20,449 bases of DNA from Acidimicrobiia bacterium (GTDB taxonomy: Bacteria; Actinomycetota; Acidimicrobiia; Spongiisociales; UBA5794): the NCBI GenBank assembly GCA_030599515.1, contig JAUVNV010000011.1, positions 1 through 20,449 of the forward strand, in the 5' to 3' direction. Positions 13,674 through 20,449 of the stretch are shown here, in pieces. The position numbers and the translations under genes are program-made. The notes beneath the pieces are model-generated. The model searched no databases, was not told where the DNA came from, and saw only the letters and a program-made list of their open reading frames with translations. Within the stretch, counting starts at the first letter, position 1, and every line of letters begins with the position of its first letter.

Positions 13674-15287
13674 CTACAGTCCGAGTTCCTCGATCGCCCG
13701 TTCGCGGAGCTTGAACTTCTGGATCTTGCCCGTCACCGTCATCGGGTACTCGTCGGTGAAACGCACGTACTTCGGCACCTTGAAGTGAGCGATCGTCCCC
13801 TTGCAGAACTCTATGACCTCGGCTTCGGACAGGGTTGATCCCTCCCTCTTCTGTACCCACGCCATGATCTGCTCCCCGAATCGCTCGTCGGGCACGCCAA
13901 CCACCTGGGCGTCAACGACGTCGGGATGGGTGAACAGATACTCCTCGATCTCCCGCGGATAGACGTTCTCGCCGCCGCGAATGATCATGTCTTTCAAGCG
14001 TCCGACGATCTTGACGTACCCGGCTTCGTCCATCACTGCCAGGTCCCCTGAGTGCATCCAGCCATCGGCATCGATCGCGTCGGCCGTCCGCTCCGGATCG
14101 TTCCAGTACCGCTCCATGACCGAGTACCCACGGGCGCAGAATTCGCCGGACGTGCCGACAGGAACGACCGTTCCAGTATCGGAATCCACTATCTGGATCT
14201 CGACGTGAGGATGCGCGACCCCGACGGTGGCGACGCGCCGCTCGATCGTGTCGTCGCGCAGTGTCTGGGTTGCGACGGGAGACATCTCGGTCATGCCGTA
14301 GGCGATGGTGACCTCGGCCATGTTCAGATCGGTGATCACGCGCTTCATGACTTCGATCGGACACGGCGCACCGGCCATCACGCCTGTACGAAGTGTCGAC
14401 ACGTCCCGTTTCGCGAGGTCCTCGTGTTCGAGCACGGCGATGAACATCGTGGGAACGCCGTACAAGCTGGTGCACGCCTCGGCCTCAACGGCTTCGAGCA
14501 CGGCACCACCCTCGAACCCGGGCGCCGGAATCACCATCGCAGCGCCATGGCTCGTACAGGCGAGGTTTCCAATGACCATGCCGAAGCAGTGGTAGAACGG
14601 AACGGGGATGCAGACCCGGTCGTGCTCGGTGTAGCCGAGCGTCTCACCGCAGAAGTACCCGTTGTTCAGGATGTTGCGGTGGGTGAGCGTCGCACCCTTC
14701 GGGAAGCCGGTGGTGCCCGACGTGTACTGGATGTTGATCGGCTGATCGGGATCGAGCAGGGACTCACGTTGCCAGAGTTCTTCGTCGGGAACGTCGTCAC
14801 CGGCGTCGAAGAGCTCGTTCCATTCGGGAGAGTCGAGGAAGATCGCACGTTCAAGGCCCGGGGTGGAGTCGGAGACCGCATCGACCATGGCGCGATAGTC
14901 CGACGTGAGATACGACGGAGCCGAGATGAGGAACCGACATCCGGATTGATTCAGGACGTATTCGAGCTCTGACGTGCGGTATGCCGGGTTCACGTTGACG
15001 AGGATCGCTCCGATCTTCGCGGTTGCGTACTGGACGGCGACCCACTCGGCGCAGTTCGGGCTCCAGATCCCGACGCGGTCGCCGAGTTCGACACCGAGTC
15101 GCAAGAACGCCTTGGCGAGACGATCGGTTGCCTCGTCGAATTCCCGATACGTACAGCGAATCCCCTGGTGCCGCACGATCAACGCATCGCGGTCCGGGAA
15201 TCGTGCCGTGGTGTGTTCGAGGTTCTCGCCGATCGTTTCAGTGAGGAGCGGAACATCCTTTGGACCGTGTGCGTACGAAAGTTGCAT
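13674..15287 (-). CDS. Acyl-CoA synthetase (AMP-forming), fatty-acid type
   Basis: The 537-residue enzyme has the full adenylate-forming set: A3 loop YTSGTTGFPKGATLTHRN, A5 YGMTEMSPVATQT, A7/A8 DGWMHSGDLAVMDEAGYVKI then GRLKDMIIRGGENVYPREIE, and the A10 catalytic Lys in PMTVTGKIQKFKLRE. It activates a carboxylic acid to the acyl-AMP and then the CoA thioester. PFYHCFGMVIGNLAC and the overall length resemble medium/long-chain FadD-like ligases of actinobacteria. The ATG at 15287 is chosen because GGAAAGGAC lies just upstream and MQLSYAHG is a family-like start. It is divergent from the adenosine deaminase gene with 127 nt between. Chain-length preference cannot be read. Confidence 0.93.
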   Translation of the reverse strand: MQLSYAHGPKDVPLLTETIGENLEHTTARFPDRDALIVRHQGIRCTYREFDEATDRLAKAFLRLGVELGDRVGIWSPNCAEWVAVQYATAKIGAILVNVNPAYRTSELEYVLNQSGCRFLISAPSYLTSDYRAMVDAVSDSTPGLERAIFLDSPEWNELFDAGDDVPDEELWQRESLLDPDQPINIQYTSGTTGFPKGATLTHRNILNNGYFCGETLGYTEHDRVCIPVPFYHCFGMVIGNLACTSHGAAMVIPAPGFEGGAVLEAVEAEACTSLYGVPTMFIAVLEHEDLAKRDVSTLRTGVMAGAPCPIEVMKRVITDLNMAEVTIAYGMTEMSPVATQTLRDDTIERRVATVGVAHPHVEIQIVDSDTGTVVPVGTSGEFCARGYSVMERYWNDPERTADAIDADGWMHSGDLAVMDEAGYVKIVGRLKDMIIRGGENVYPREIEEYLFTHPDVVDAQVVGVPDERFGEQIMAWVQKREGSTLSEAEVIEFCKGTIAHFKVPKYVRFTDEYPMTVTGKIQKFKLRERAIEELGL

Positions 15288-15414
15288 GTACCGTCCTTTC
15301 CAATGCTCCCACCGTACGGAAGAGATCACTCTGCGACCAGGGACAAGGGTCACATCCCGTGTGCGCCCCCCGCGGCGGCGTCCACGACCTCGTGGCATCT
15401 GGTTGAATGGCCGG

Positions 15415-16425
15415 ATGCGCGATTGGACGACAATGCCGAAGGCCGAACTGCATTTCCATCTAGAAGGTGCGATTCCGGTGCCGGTGTTGTGGGAGCTGAT
15501 CCAGCACCACGGTGGAGACCCGATCATCGAGAGTCGGGAGCAGCTCGCCGAGTGGTTCAGTTACCGGGACTTCGCTCACTTCATGGAGACGTGGGCGTGG
15601 ATGAACGGCTTCCTCCGCTGCTACGACGACTTCGAGTTTGCGGCAGAGGCCGTTGCCCGGCATCTCGTCGCACAGAACATCGTCTACGTCGAGGCGTTCT
15701 TCTCTCCGAGCGACTTTCGACGACACGGCCTGGAACCTCAGGGGATCGCCAAAGCGATCCGCACCGGACTCGATCGTGTGGAAGGGGTCGAGGTTGCGTT
15801 GATCGTGGACCTCGTTCGTGATCGCGGCCCGGAAGGAACGGCTCGAACCCTCGCCGCGATCAAGGAAGTTGCGTCCGAGGTCGGTGTGATCGGGATCGGG
15901 ATCGGCGGATTCGAGTTAGCGCATCCTCCGGAGCAGTTCGCTCCCGTCTACGACGATGCGCGGGAGGCCGGATTTCGCCTGACCGCTCACGCGGGGGAGG
16001 AGGCAGGTCCAGAGAGCGTCTGGGGAGCTCTCAGAGAACTCGGTGCGGAGCGGATCGGACACGGCGTTCGATCGATAGAAGATCCCGAACTCATGACATA
16101 CCTGGTCGAGCATCAGATCCCGCTCGAGGTCTGCCCGACGTCGAATCTTCGGACCGGCGTGGTGGCGCATTGGGATCAGCACCCGGTTGGTCGATTGATC
16201 GACGCAGGAGTCATGGTGACGATCAACACGGATGATCCTGCGATGTTCGATACGAACCTGGCGGGTGAGTTCGAGAGCCTCGTGCAGCACTTCGGCCTCG
16301 GTGATGCTGCACTCAAGCGACTGTCGATCGCTGTGGTCGAGGCATCTTGGGCGGACGACGCCACCCGCACCCGGCTGACGCGGGATATCGAGGATTGGTG
16401 GTCGACCGGTAGCATCTCCGAATGA
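15415..16425 (+). CDS. add: Adenosine deaminase
   Basis: The 336-residue enzyme converts adenosine (or 2'-deoxyadenosine) to inosine and ammonia. All zinc and catalytic motifs are present: KAELHFHLEGA (His13, His15), TAHAGEEAGPESVW (His192, catalytic Glu195), ERIGHGVRS (His216), VCPTSNL, and NTDDPAMF (Asp273/Asp274). Length is normal for a bacterial ADA. The start at 15415 has no Shine-Dalgarno; the ATG at 15433 is an alternative six codons on. Its stop overlaps the start of the SAM hydrolase gene (ATGA), so the two are coupled, and the adenosine released there is its substrate. Use of a related nucleoside such as methylthioadenosine or an aminofutalosine-type compound cannot be excluded. Confidence 0.93.
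   Translation: MRDWTTMPKAELHFHLEGAIPVPVLWELIQHHGGDPIIESREQLAEWFSYRDFAHFMETWAWMNGFLRCYDDFEFAAEAVARHLVAQNIVYVEAFFSPSDFRRHGLEPQGIAKAIRTGLDRVEGVEVALIVDLVRDRGPEGTARTLAAIKEVASEVGVIGIGIGGFELAHPPEQFAPVYDDAREAGFRLTAHAGEEAGPESVWGALRELGAERIGHGVRSIEDPELMTYLVEHQIPLEVCPTSNLRTGVVAHWDQHPVGRLIDAGVMVTINTDDPAMFDTNLAGEFESLVQHFGLGDAALKRLSIAVVEASWADDATRTRLTRDIEDWWSTGSISE
16410..16415 (+). promoter_or_regulatory. Candidate -10 box before SAM hydrolase
   Basis: TAGCAT ends 6 nt before the ATG at 16422, the ideal distance for a leaderless transcript, and is part of a 12-mer (GACCGGTAGCAT) identical to that before the ABC ATPase. It lies within the last codons of the adenosine deaminase gene, so it would be an internal promoter; coupling through the ATGA overlap is an alternative. 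Confidence 0.35.
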
Positions 16426-17231
16426 CGTACATCACCCTCACCACCGACTTCGGCACGCGGCAGGGGAGCGACGCCGTTCTGCACGGTGCCATCTACGGGA
16501 TCGCTCCCGATGCAGTGGTCACCGATCTCTCGCACCACATCACTCCGCAGGACATCCGAGAAGCGAACTTCGTCGTCAACAACAGCGCCTTCTTCTTCCC
16601 GGCCGGGAGCGTGCATGTCGTCGTGGTCGATCCCGGGGTCGGCACCGACCGGAAGCCGATAGCTGCACGGATAGGGGAGCACTTCTTCGTTGCCCCCGAC
16701 AACGGTGTGCTCACGGCATGTCTCGACCGCGCGGAAGGCGAGGGGTGGTCGACGGAATTCATCCACCTCGACAAGCCCGAGTACTGGCTCGAGGACGTGA
16801 GCATGACCTTCCACGGAAGGGACCTCTTCTCGCCGGTAGGTGCCCATCTTGCGGTGGGGGTGCCCCTCTCCGATCTAGGAACTCCGTTCGATGATCCGAT
16901 CAGGATCCCTCTCTGGGGCGCCGCGCGACACGACGATGGCAGCGTGACCGGAGAGGTCATTTACATCGACGACTTCGGTAACGCGATCTGCTCCATCCTC
17001 CCGGAGGAGATCGAACACCTTCCCGTGCCGGGCGGGGTCCAGGTCGACATCTGCGGAGCGCGCATCAAGGGGATGGTCTCGACGTTCGGTGACTCTGAGT
17101 ACGACTCCGACACACTGATCGCGCTGTGGGATTCGAGCGGCTATCTGCTCGTGTCCGAGAACAACGGTACCGGTGGCAAGGTCATCAGGCCGAAGCCTCG
17201 CGATGTGGTGACGGTGCGAGCCCAGGGCTGA
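16422..17231 (+). CDS. SAM hydrolase (SAM hydroxide adenosyltransferase, DUF62 family)
   Basis: The 269-residue protein belongs to the fluorinase/chlorinase-like superfamily. ITLTTDFGTRQG opens the SAM-binding fold, followed by VTDLSHHITPQDI and VHVVVVDPGVGTDRKPIA. The Asp-Arg-His triad of the hydroxide-using branch is present: Asp70, Arg77 and His131 in MTFHGRDLFSPVGAHLA, matching Asp68, Arg75 and His127 of the Pyrococcus enzyme. C-terminal ICSILPEE and NNGTGGKVI complete the barrel. The reaction is SAM + water to adenosine + methionine. It overlaps the adenosine deaminase stop by 4 nt. The lack of a fluorinase-type insertion loop and the presence of the triad argue for hydrolase, not halogenase. 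Its physiological role is unclear. Confidence 0.93.
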   Translation: MTYITLTTDFGTRQGSDAVLHGAIYGIAPDAVVTDLSHHITPQDIREANFVVNNSAFFFPAGSVHVVVVDPGVGTDRKPIAARIGEHFFVAPDNGVLTACLDRAEGEGWSTEFIHLDKPEYWLEDVSMTFHGRDLFSPVGAHLAVGVPLSDLGTPFDDPIRIPLWGAARHDDGSVTGEVIYIDDFGNAICSILPEEIEHLPVPGGVQVDICGARIKGMVSTFGDSEYDSDTLIALWDSSGYLLVSENNGTGGKVIRPKPRDVVTVRAQG

Positions 17232-17234
17232 AGA

Positions 17235-17981
17235 CTACAGACGGCCCGCGTCGATGATCCGCTGGAGGAACTGCTGGGTACGCGCTTCTTGGGGTGTGGA
17301 GAAGATCTGCCTCGGCTGCCCGTGCTCGAGGATGCGGCCCTGGTCGAGGAAGCACACCTGATCCGCCACGTCTCGTGCGAACCCCATCTCGTGAGTTGCG
17401 ATGACCATCGTCATCCCATCATCTTTCAAGCCGCGGATCACATCGAGGACCTCGGCGACCAGTTCCGGGTCGAGCGCCGAGGTGACCTCGTCGAAGAGCA
17501 TGAGGTCGGGTTCGGTGGCGAGGGCGCGAATGACGGCCACACGCTGCTGCTCGCCGCCGCTCAAGCGGTCCGGGTACTCGACGACCTTGTCCGAGAGACC
17601 GAAACGCTCGAGGAGATCCTTTCCTTTCTCCTCTGCTTCGGCCCGGGCGACTCCGTGCACCTTGCGCGGGCTGAGCGTGATGTTGTCGATGACGTTCATG
17701 TGGGGGAACAGGTTGAATGCCTGGAATACGATCCCCATCTCCTCGCGGACCTGGTTCGGATTGACGCCCGGTGCCGTGATGTCTGCACCGTCGAGGAGGA
17801 TCGTTCCGTCGTCGATCGACACGAGGAGGTTGATGCATTTGAGCATCGTCGATTTCCCCGACCCTGAGGATCCGATCAAACAGACGACCTCGTGGTGATC
17901 GACCACGAGATCGACCTCGCGCAGGACCTCCTTGTCATCGAAGGCCTTCCAGACGCCCCGGAGCTCCAGCTTCGGTTTCAT
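17235..17981 (-). CDS. Polar amino-acid ABC transporter ATP-binding protein
   Basis: The 248-residue importer ATPase has Walker A GSSGSGKST (37-45), Q-loop VFQAFNLFPHMNVIDN, signature RLSGGEQQRVAVIRAL, Walker B LMLFDEVTSALDPE and switch His in IATHEMGFARDVADQV. FNLFPHM and THEMGFAR are typical of the GlnQ/HisP class that serves polar amino acids. The ATG at 17981 overlaps the permease stop by one base (TGATG), so the two are coupled. It is the last gene of the binding-protein, permease, ATPase operon, and its 3' end is 3 nt from the SAM hydrolase stop. Confidence 0.95.
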   Translation of the reverse strand: MKPKLELRGVWKAFDDKEVLREVDLVVDHHEVVCLIGSSGSGKSTMLKCINLLVSIDDGTILLDGADITAPGVNPNQVREEMGIVFQAFNLFPHMNVIDNITLSPRKVHGVARAEAEEKGKDLLERFGLSDKVVEYPDRLSGGEQQRVAVIRALATEPDLMLFDEVTSALDPELVAEVLDVIRGLKDDGMTMVIATHEMGFARDVADQVCFLDQGRILEHGQPRQIFSTPQEARTQQFLQRIIDAGRL

Positions 17982-18853
17982 CACGTGCCCACCGACTGCT
18001 TCTTGCGGCGGTCCCGTTCGGTGTACCAATCCGTGAATCGGGCAACCGGGACGCTGACGGCCAGGAAGAGCAGGGCCGCTGCGATGTATCCCGTGTAGTT
18101 GAACGTCTTCGCCGCGTAGATGTCGGCCTCCCGGACTGCCTCCCGGATGCCGAGGATGAGCACGAGAGCAACGTCCTTCTGAAGGCTCACGAAGCCGTTG
18201 AGAAGAGCAGGGATCACGTTGCGAATGGCCTGGGGAACGAGCACGTATCGCAACGCCTGGCCCTGTGTGAGGCCGAGGGAGCGAGCCGACATGCGCTGGC
18301 TCTCATGGACGGACTCGATGCCTGCTCGATAGACTTCGGCCGTGTAGGCGCTGTAGCTGATGATGAGCGCAGTGAGACCCCAGAACAACGCACTCTTGGG
18401 GACACCCGGCAACTGAAGGGCCGGAACGCCGAAACCGAGAAGCAGGATGAGCAGGATGACCGGGATACCTCGAATGAGATCGATGAAGATGATGGCGAGG
18501 GCACGGAGCGGGAAGAACGCCGGACCGCGCAGCGAGCGGATCATCGCGATCAGGAGTGAGAACGCGAGGATGACGATCTCGGCGAAAAGGAACATCTTGA
18601 CGTCGAGCCAGAACCCGCCGAGCACATCAGGGAAAACCTCGACGAAGTGATCCCAGTTGAAGAACTGGCGTTGAACCGCAGGCCAGGCATCGGATGACAG
18701 AATCGCCCACAGGGCAACAACGAGAAAGATGATCGTCGAGACGAACGCGATCAGTGCCGCCCTGGTGCCTTCTTCCCGGCCACGAGGCGCGTGCGGGGGC
18801 CCGAACAGTCCCGGGCCCCCGCCGAATTCGTCAAGCGACGAGCGATCGCTCAT
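17981..18853 (-). CDS. Polar amino-acid ABC transporter permease
   Basis: The 290-residue membrane protein has a hydrophilic 30-residue N-terminus, then about five or six spans. The HisM/GlnP-type EAA coupling loop is clear: AYTAEVYRAGIESVHESQRM, then SARSLGLTQGQALRYVLVPQA and IRNVIPALLNGFVSLQKDVAL. RALAIIFIDLIRGIPVIL matches the family segment Y.e..RGtPllv. Only one permease is encoded, so it probably works as a homodimer. It begins 6 nt after the binding-protein stop, and the TAG of that stop forms part of its AGG ribosome site. Substrate class is inferred from family resemblance. Confidence 0.93.
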   Translation of the reverse strand: MSDRSSLDEFGGGPGLFGPPHAPRGREEGTRAALIAFVSTIIFLVVALWAILSSDAWPAVQRQFFNWDHFVEVFPDVLGGFWLDVKMFLFAEIVILAFSLLIAMIRSLRGPAFFPLRALAIIFIDLIRGIPVILLILLLGFGVPALQLPGVPKSALFWGLTALIISYSAYTAEVYRAGIESVHESQRMSARSLGLTQGQALRYVLVPQAIRNVIPALLNGFVSLQKDVALVLILGIREAVREADIYAAKTFNYTGYIAAALLFLAVSVPVARFTDWYTERDRRKKQSVGT

Positions 18854-18859
18854 GGAGAC

Positions 18860-19750
18860 CTATTCGGTGATGGTCGGGATGCCGCCACCCTGAGTCAGAT
18901 AGGTGTCTTCCAGTTCCTGGACCGTGCCGTTGTCGATGAGCACCGCGAGAGCGCTATTCACGCAGAGAACGAGCGGATTGCCATCAGCGAAGAGGAGCCC
19001 ATACTCATCCGGTTCGGCCGCCTCAGTCTCGAACTGCCCGGCGATGATTGCACCCTCCAGCTGCACCGCAGTGACGTAGTACGAAGCGGGGAGGTCCATG
19101 ACCAGACCGTCGATCTGGCCGGCCTTCATCGCCGCCTCGAGGTCGACGTTCTCGTCGTAGACGTTGGGTTCTGTGTTCGGTTTGATGACGTTTTCGATGA
19201 AGTCGAGACTCGTTGTACCGATCTGGGCCCCGAGGATCGCATCCTTCAGGTCATCGACGGTCTTCGCCGACGCGTATGGGGAGTCTGGATAGAGGACCAA
19301 CGCCTGCCGGGTCACGTAGTACGGCGAGCTGAAGTCCACGACCTCTTCACGGGCCTCCGTGATCGAGTACTGCTGCAGGTTGAAGTCCCAGGGCTTGTCT
19401 CCCGGCGCGATCGCCTCGTTGAAGCCGATTCGCGTCCAGACGACGTCGGTGTCGGCGAACCCGAGTTCGGCGGCGATGGCGTAGACGAGTCCGCTCTCGA
19501 AGCCGAGCTTCGACGCGGGATCGTCGAACCCTTCACCGTCTGTGGTGCCCACCCACGGCGGGAAGGCGGGCTCGCCGGTCGCGACGGTGAGATTCCCGGC
19601 CGTCACGAGGTTGAGATCGGCGATGTCGCAGGAACCGGCTGCTGCGGTGGGGCCGGTTGTCTCGTCGTCGCTGCCACATGCTGCCGCGAGCATCGCGAAC
19701 GCCAGCAAGAGAGCGAGAAGAATCGTCCAGGTCGTACGGCGCTTTGCCAT
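18860..19750 (-). CDS. Amino-acid ABC transporter substrate-binding lipoprotein
   Basis: The 296-residue lipoprotein has the signal MAKRRTTWTILLALLLAFAM ending in a lipobox with Cys25. The mature part is a family-3 solute-binding protein: NLTVATGEPAFPPWV, GFESGLVYAIAAELGF, DFNLQQYSITEAREEVVDFS, PYYVTRQALVLY, LKDAILGAQIGTTSLDFI and the closing NSALAVLIDNGTVQELEDTY. FNLQQYSIT is the conserved signature of the ligand pocket. The ATG at 19750 follows GGAGGATTCC, an excellent ribosome site. It is the first gene of the importer operon. The ligand is probably a polar amino acid; I cannot tell which one. A possible -10 box (TATGCT) lies about 28 nt upstream. Confidence 0.94.
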   Translation of the reverse strand: MAKRRTTWTILLALLLAFAMLAAACGSDDETTGPTAAAGSCDIADLNLVTAGNLTVATGEPAFPPWVGTTDGEGFDDPASKLGFESGLVYAIAAELGFADTDVVWTRIGFNEAIAPGDKPWDFNLQQYSITEAREEVVDFSSPYYVTRQALVLYPDSPYASAKTVDDLKDAILGAQIGTTSLDFIENVIKPNTEPNVYDENVDLEAAMKAGQIDGLVMDLPASYYVTAVQLEGAIIAGQFETEAAEPDEYGLLFADGNPLVLCVNSALAVLIDNGTVQELEDTYLTQGGGIPTITE

Positions 19751-19777
19751 GGAATCCTCCAATTCGTTACTCGACCG

Positions 19778-19783
19778 AGCATA
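19778..19783 (-). promoter_or_regulatory. Possible -10 element of amino-acid importer operon
   Basis: On the minus strand TATGCT lies about 27 nt upstream of the binding-protein ATG, a good distance for an mRNA with a Shine-Dalgarno leader. No -35 close to TTGACA is visible at the normal spacing, so this is tentative. Confidence 0.3.
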
Positions 19784-19900
19784 GCGAATGAGGTCTGTTG
19801 GTGGGAAGTCGCGCACAGGCATCACAACAGCGGCGATACATATCGTCACAGTGGCGCTATGTCGGCGAGTGCGGTGGGTCGGACGCCGGGGGAGGGAAGG

Positions 19901-20263
19901 TCAGGCCCCGGCTGTTTCGTCGGGTTGCAGCATGCCGAAGTAGACCCCGTTTGGATCAGTCGCCATGACGAACCACCCCACTCCGGGGATCGGTGAGCGC
20001 TCCGCGGTGATCGCCCCTCCGGCATCGACCACTCGCTCGCTGAAGGCATCGACATCGTCAATCTCCATCGTGAGGATGACCGCTTGCTCAGGTTCCCCGG
20101 TGGGTGCAATGCCTCCATCGATCCCGGGCCCGTCGCCGGTGCGCTGGAGCCAGTACGGCATGTCTCCCCACTGTTCCGTCTGCCAGTCGAAGACGTCCGC
20201 GTAGAAGGCCACAGAGGCTTGCGGGTCATCACCGTGGATATCGAAGTGAATTGGTCTCGGCAC
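19901..20263 (-). CDS. VOC (glyoxalase/bleomycin-resistance) family protein
   Basis: The 120-residue protein has the beta-alpha-beta-beta-beta pattern of a VOC protein: PIHFDIHGDDPQASVAFYADVFDW at the start, then TMEIDDVDAFSERVVDAGGAI and a C-terminal GWFVMATDPNGVYFGMLQPD. The FDI, MEI, and FGMLQ strands are where metal ligands may lie; His6 and Glu67-type positions are candidates, but I could not verify a full metal site. Members range from dioxygenases to resistance proteins, so the function is open. The GTG at 20263 follows GGGAGG with 5-nt spacing. It lies upstream of and in the same direction as the importer operon, with 150 nt between, so it is likely a separate unit. Confidence 0.88.
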   Translation of the reverse strand: MPRPIHFDIHGDDPQASVAFYADVFDWQTEQWGDMPYWLQRTGDGPGIDGGIAPTGEPEQAVILTMEIDDVDAFSERVVDAGGAITAERSPIPGVGWFVMATDPNGVYFGMLQPDETAGA

Positions 20264-20449
20264 CGGTACCTCCCATCGCTGGATTCTCTACCGAAACTAC
20301 GCCATCCCGGGCGTGCCGGCAAGGGCTCGATAATGCCACAGTGACGTAACACGACCGAGAAGCGAGGACAATCAGGGGAGGTGAGCCGACGGTACTCGGG
20401 ATCGCGCTCCGTTGGTCTGAATTGCCAACGATCGGTCGAGTCAGAGTCG
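20264..20449. other. Right-end region without a supported gene
   Basis: These 186 bases run to the window edge and hold no gene I can support. A GTG-started frame on the plus strand from about 20380 stays open to the end (about 23 codons, basic, Ser/Arg-rich), but its AGGGGAG is too close to the GTG. A 6-bp hairpin (CGTTGG at 20410-20415, CCAACG at 20425-20430, 9-nt loop) has no T tract. Confidence 0.4.

Noticed and set aside
14052..14972. Long plus-strand frame inside the acyl-CoA synthetase gene
   Set aside because: It is antisense to a clear enzyme with all catalytic motifs; long antisense frames are common in GC-rich DNA.
14974..15414. Longer N-terminus for adenosine deaminase
   Set aside because: The upstream in-frame stretch is antisense to the acyl-CoA synthetase gene and its divergent promoter region; the family starts at KAELHFHLEG close to 15415.
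18791..19996. 401-codon plus-strand frame opposite the binding-protein gene
   Set aside because: It is a shadow of the substrate-binding lipoprotein and permease genes, whose motifs and ribosome sites are unambiguous.

Overview
The window is GC-rich and gene-dense. It has actinobacterial hallmarks: many ATGA or short-overlap gene junctions, GTG starts, short lipoprotein signals ending in VAAAC or LAAAC, an HhH-GPD protein of a mostly actinobacterial family, and a small zinc-finger protein with an RQRAYEARR segment. An uncultured-type member of Actinomycetota (for example Acidimicrobiia-like) is my inference; the sequence does not prove it.

Layout. The left edge holds the 3' end of an rRNA operon: 5S rRNA at about 17-132, then a strong hairpin. 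Next come a TPR protein (197-1078) and a compact plus-strand group: an SSB-like OB-fold protein, a gamma-glutamyltransferase-family hydrolase and an HTH-DUF2087-GNAT fusion (1147-4197). A DNA-glycosylase-like gene (minus) is divergent from an alanyl-tRNA editing protein (plus), followed by an SRPBCC-like protein (minus). A three-gene overlapping plus-strand unit (6267-8912) encodes a TlpA-like thioredoxin lipoprotein, a CcdA-type membrane protein and an MFS transporter.

The most striking locus is 8923-9927 on the minus strand. It is a membrane-anchored DUF3179-family protein whose reading frame contains one in-frame UGA exactly where the family has the first Cys of its CPLC motif. The frame continues without a shift for about 215 further family-like residues to a TAG stop. 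Twenty nucleotides after the UGA the transcript can form a perfect hairpin with a GGUCC loop, the geometry of a bacterial SECIS element. I interpret this as a selenoprotein with a U-P-L-C redox motif. A divergently transcribed paralogue (10092-11342) keeps the ordinary C-P-L-C motif and has no matching hairpin, so the locus is a natural Sec/Cys pair.

Further right are a small acidic ORF, an ABC-2-type exporter pair (ATPase plus membrane protein, 11641-13253), a small zinc-finger protein, an acyl-CoA synthetase (minus), and an overlapping two-gene unit of adenosine deaminase and SAM hydrolase. In that unit the second enzyme makes adenosine from SAM and the first would remove it. The right end has a polar amino-acid ABC importer operon on the minus strand (binding lipoprotein, permease, ATPase) and a VOC/glyoxalase-family protein. 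The last 186 bases contain no gene I can support.

No insertion sequence, CRISPR array, tRNA or attachment site was seen. No gene-free stretch exceeds 300 bases.
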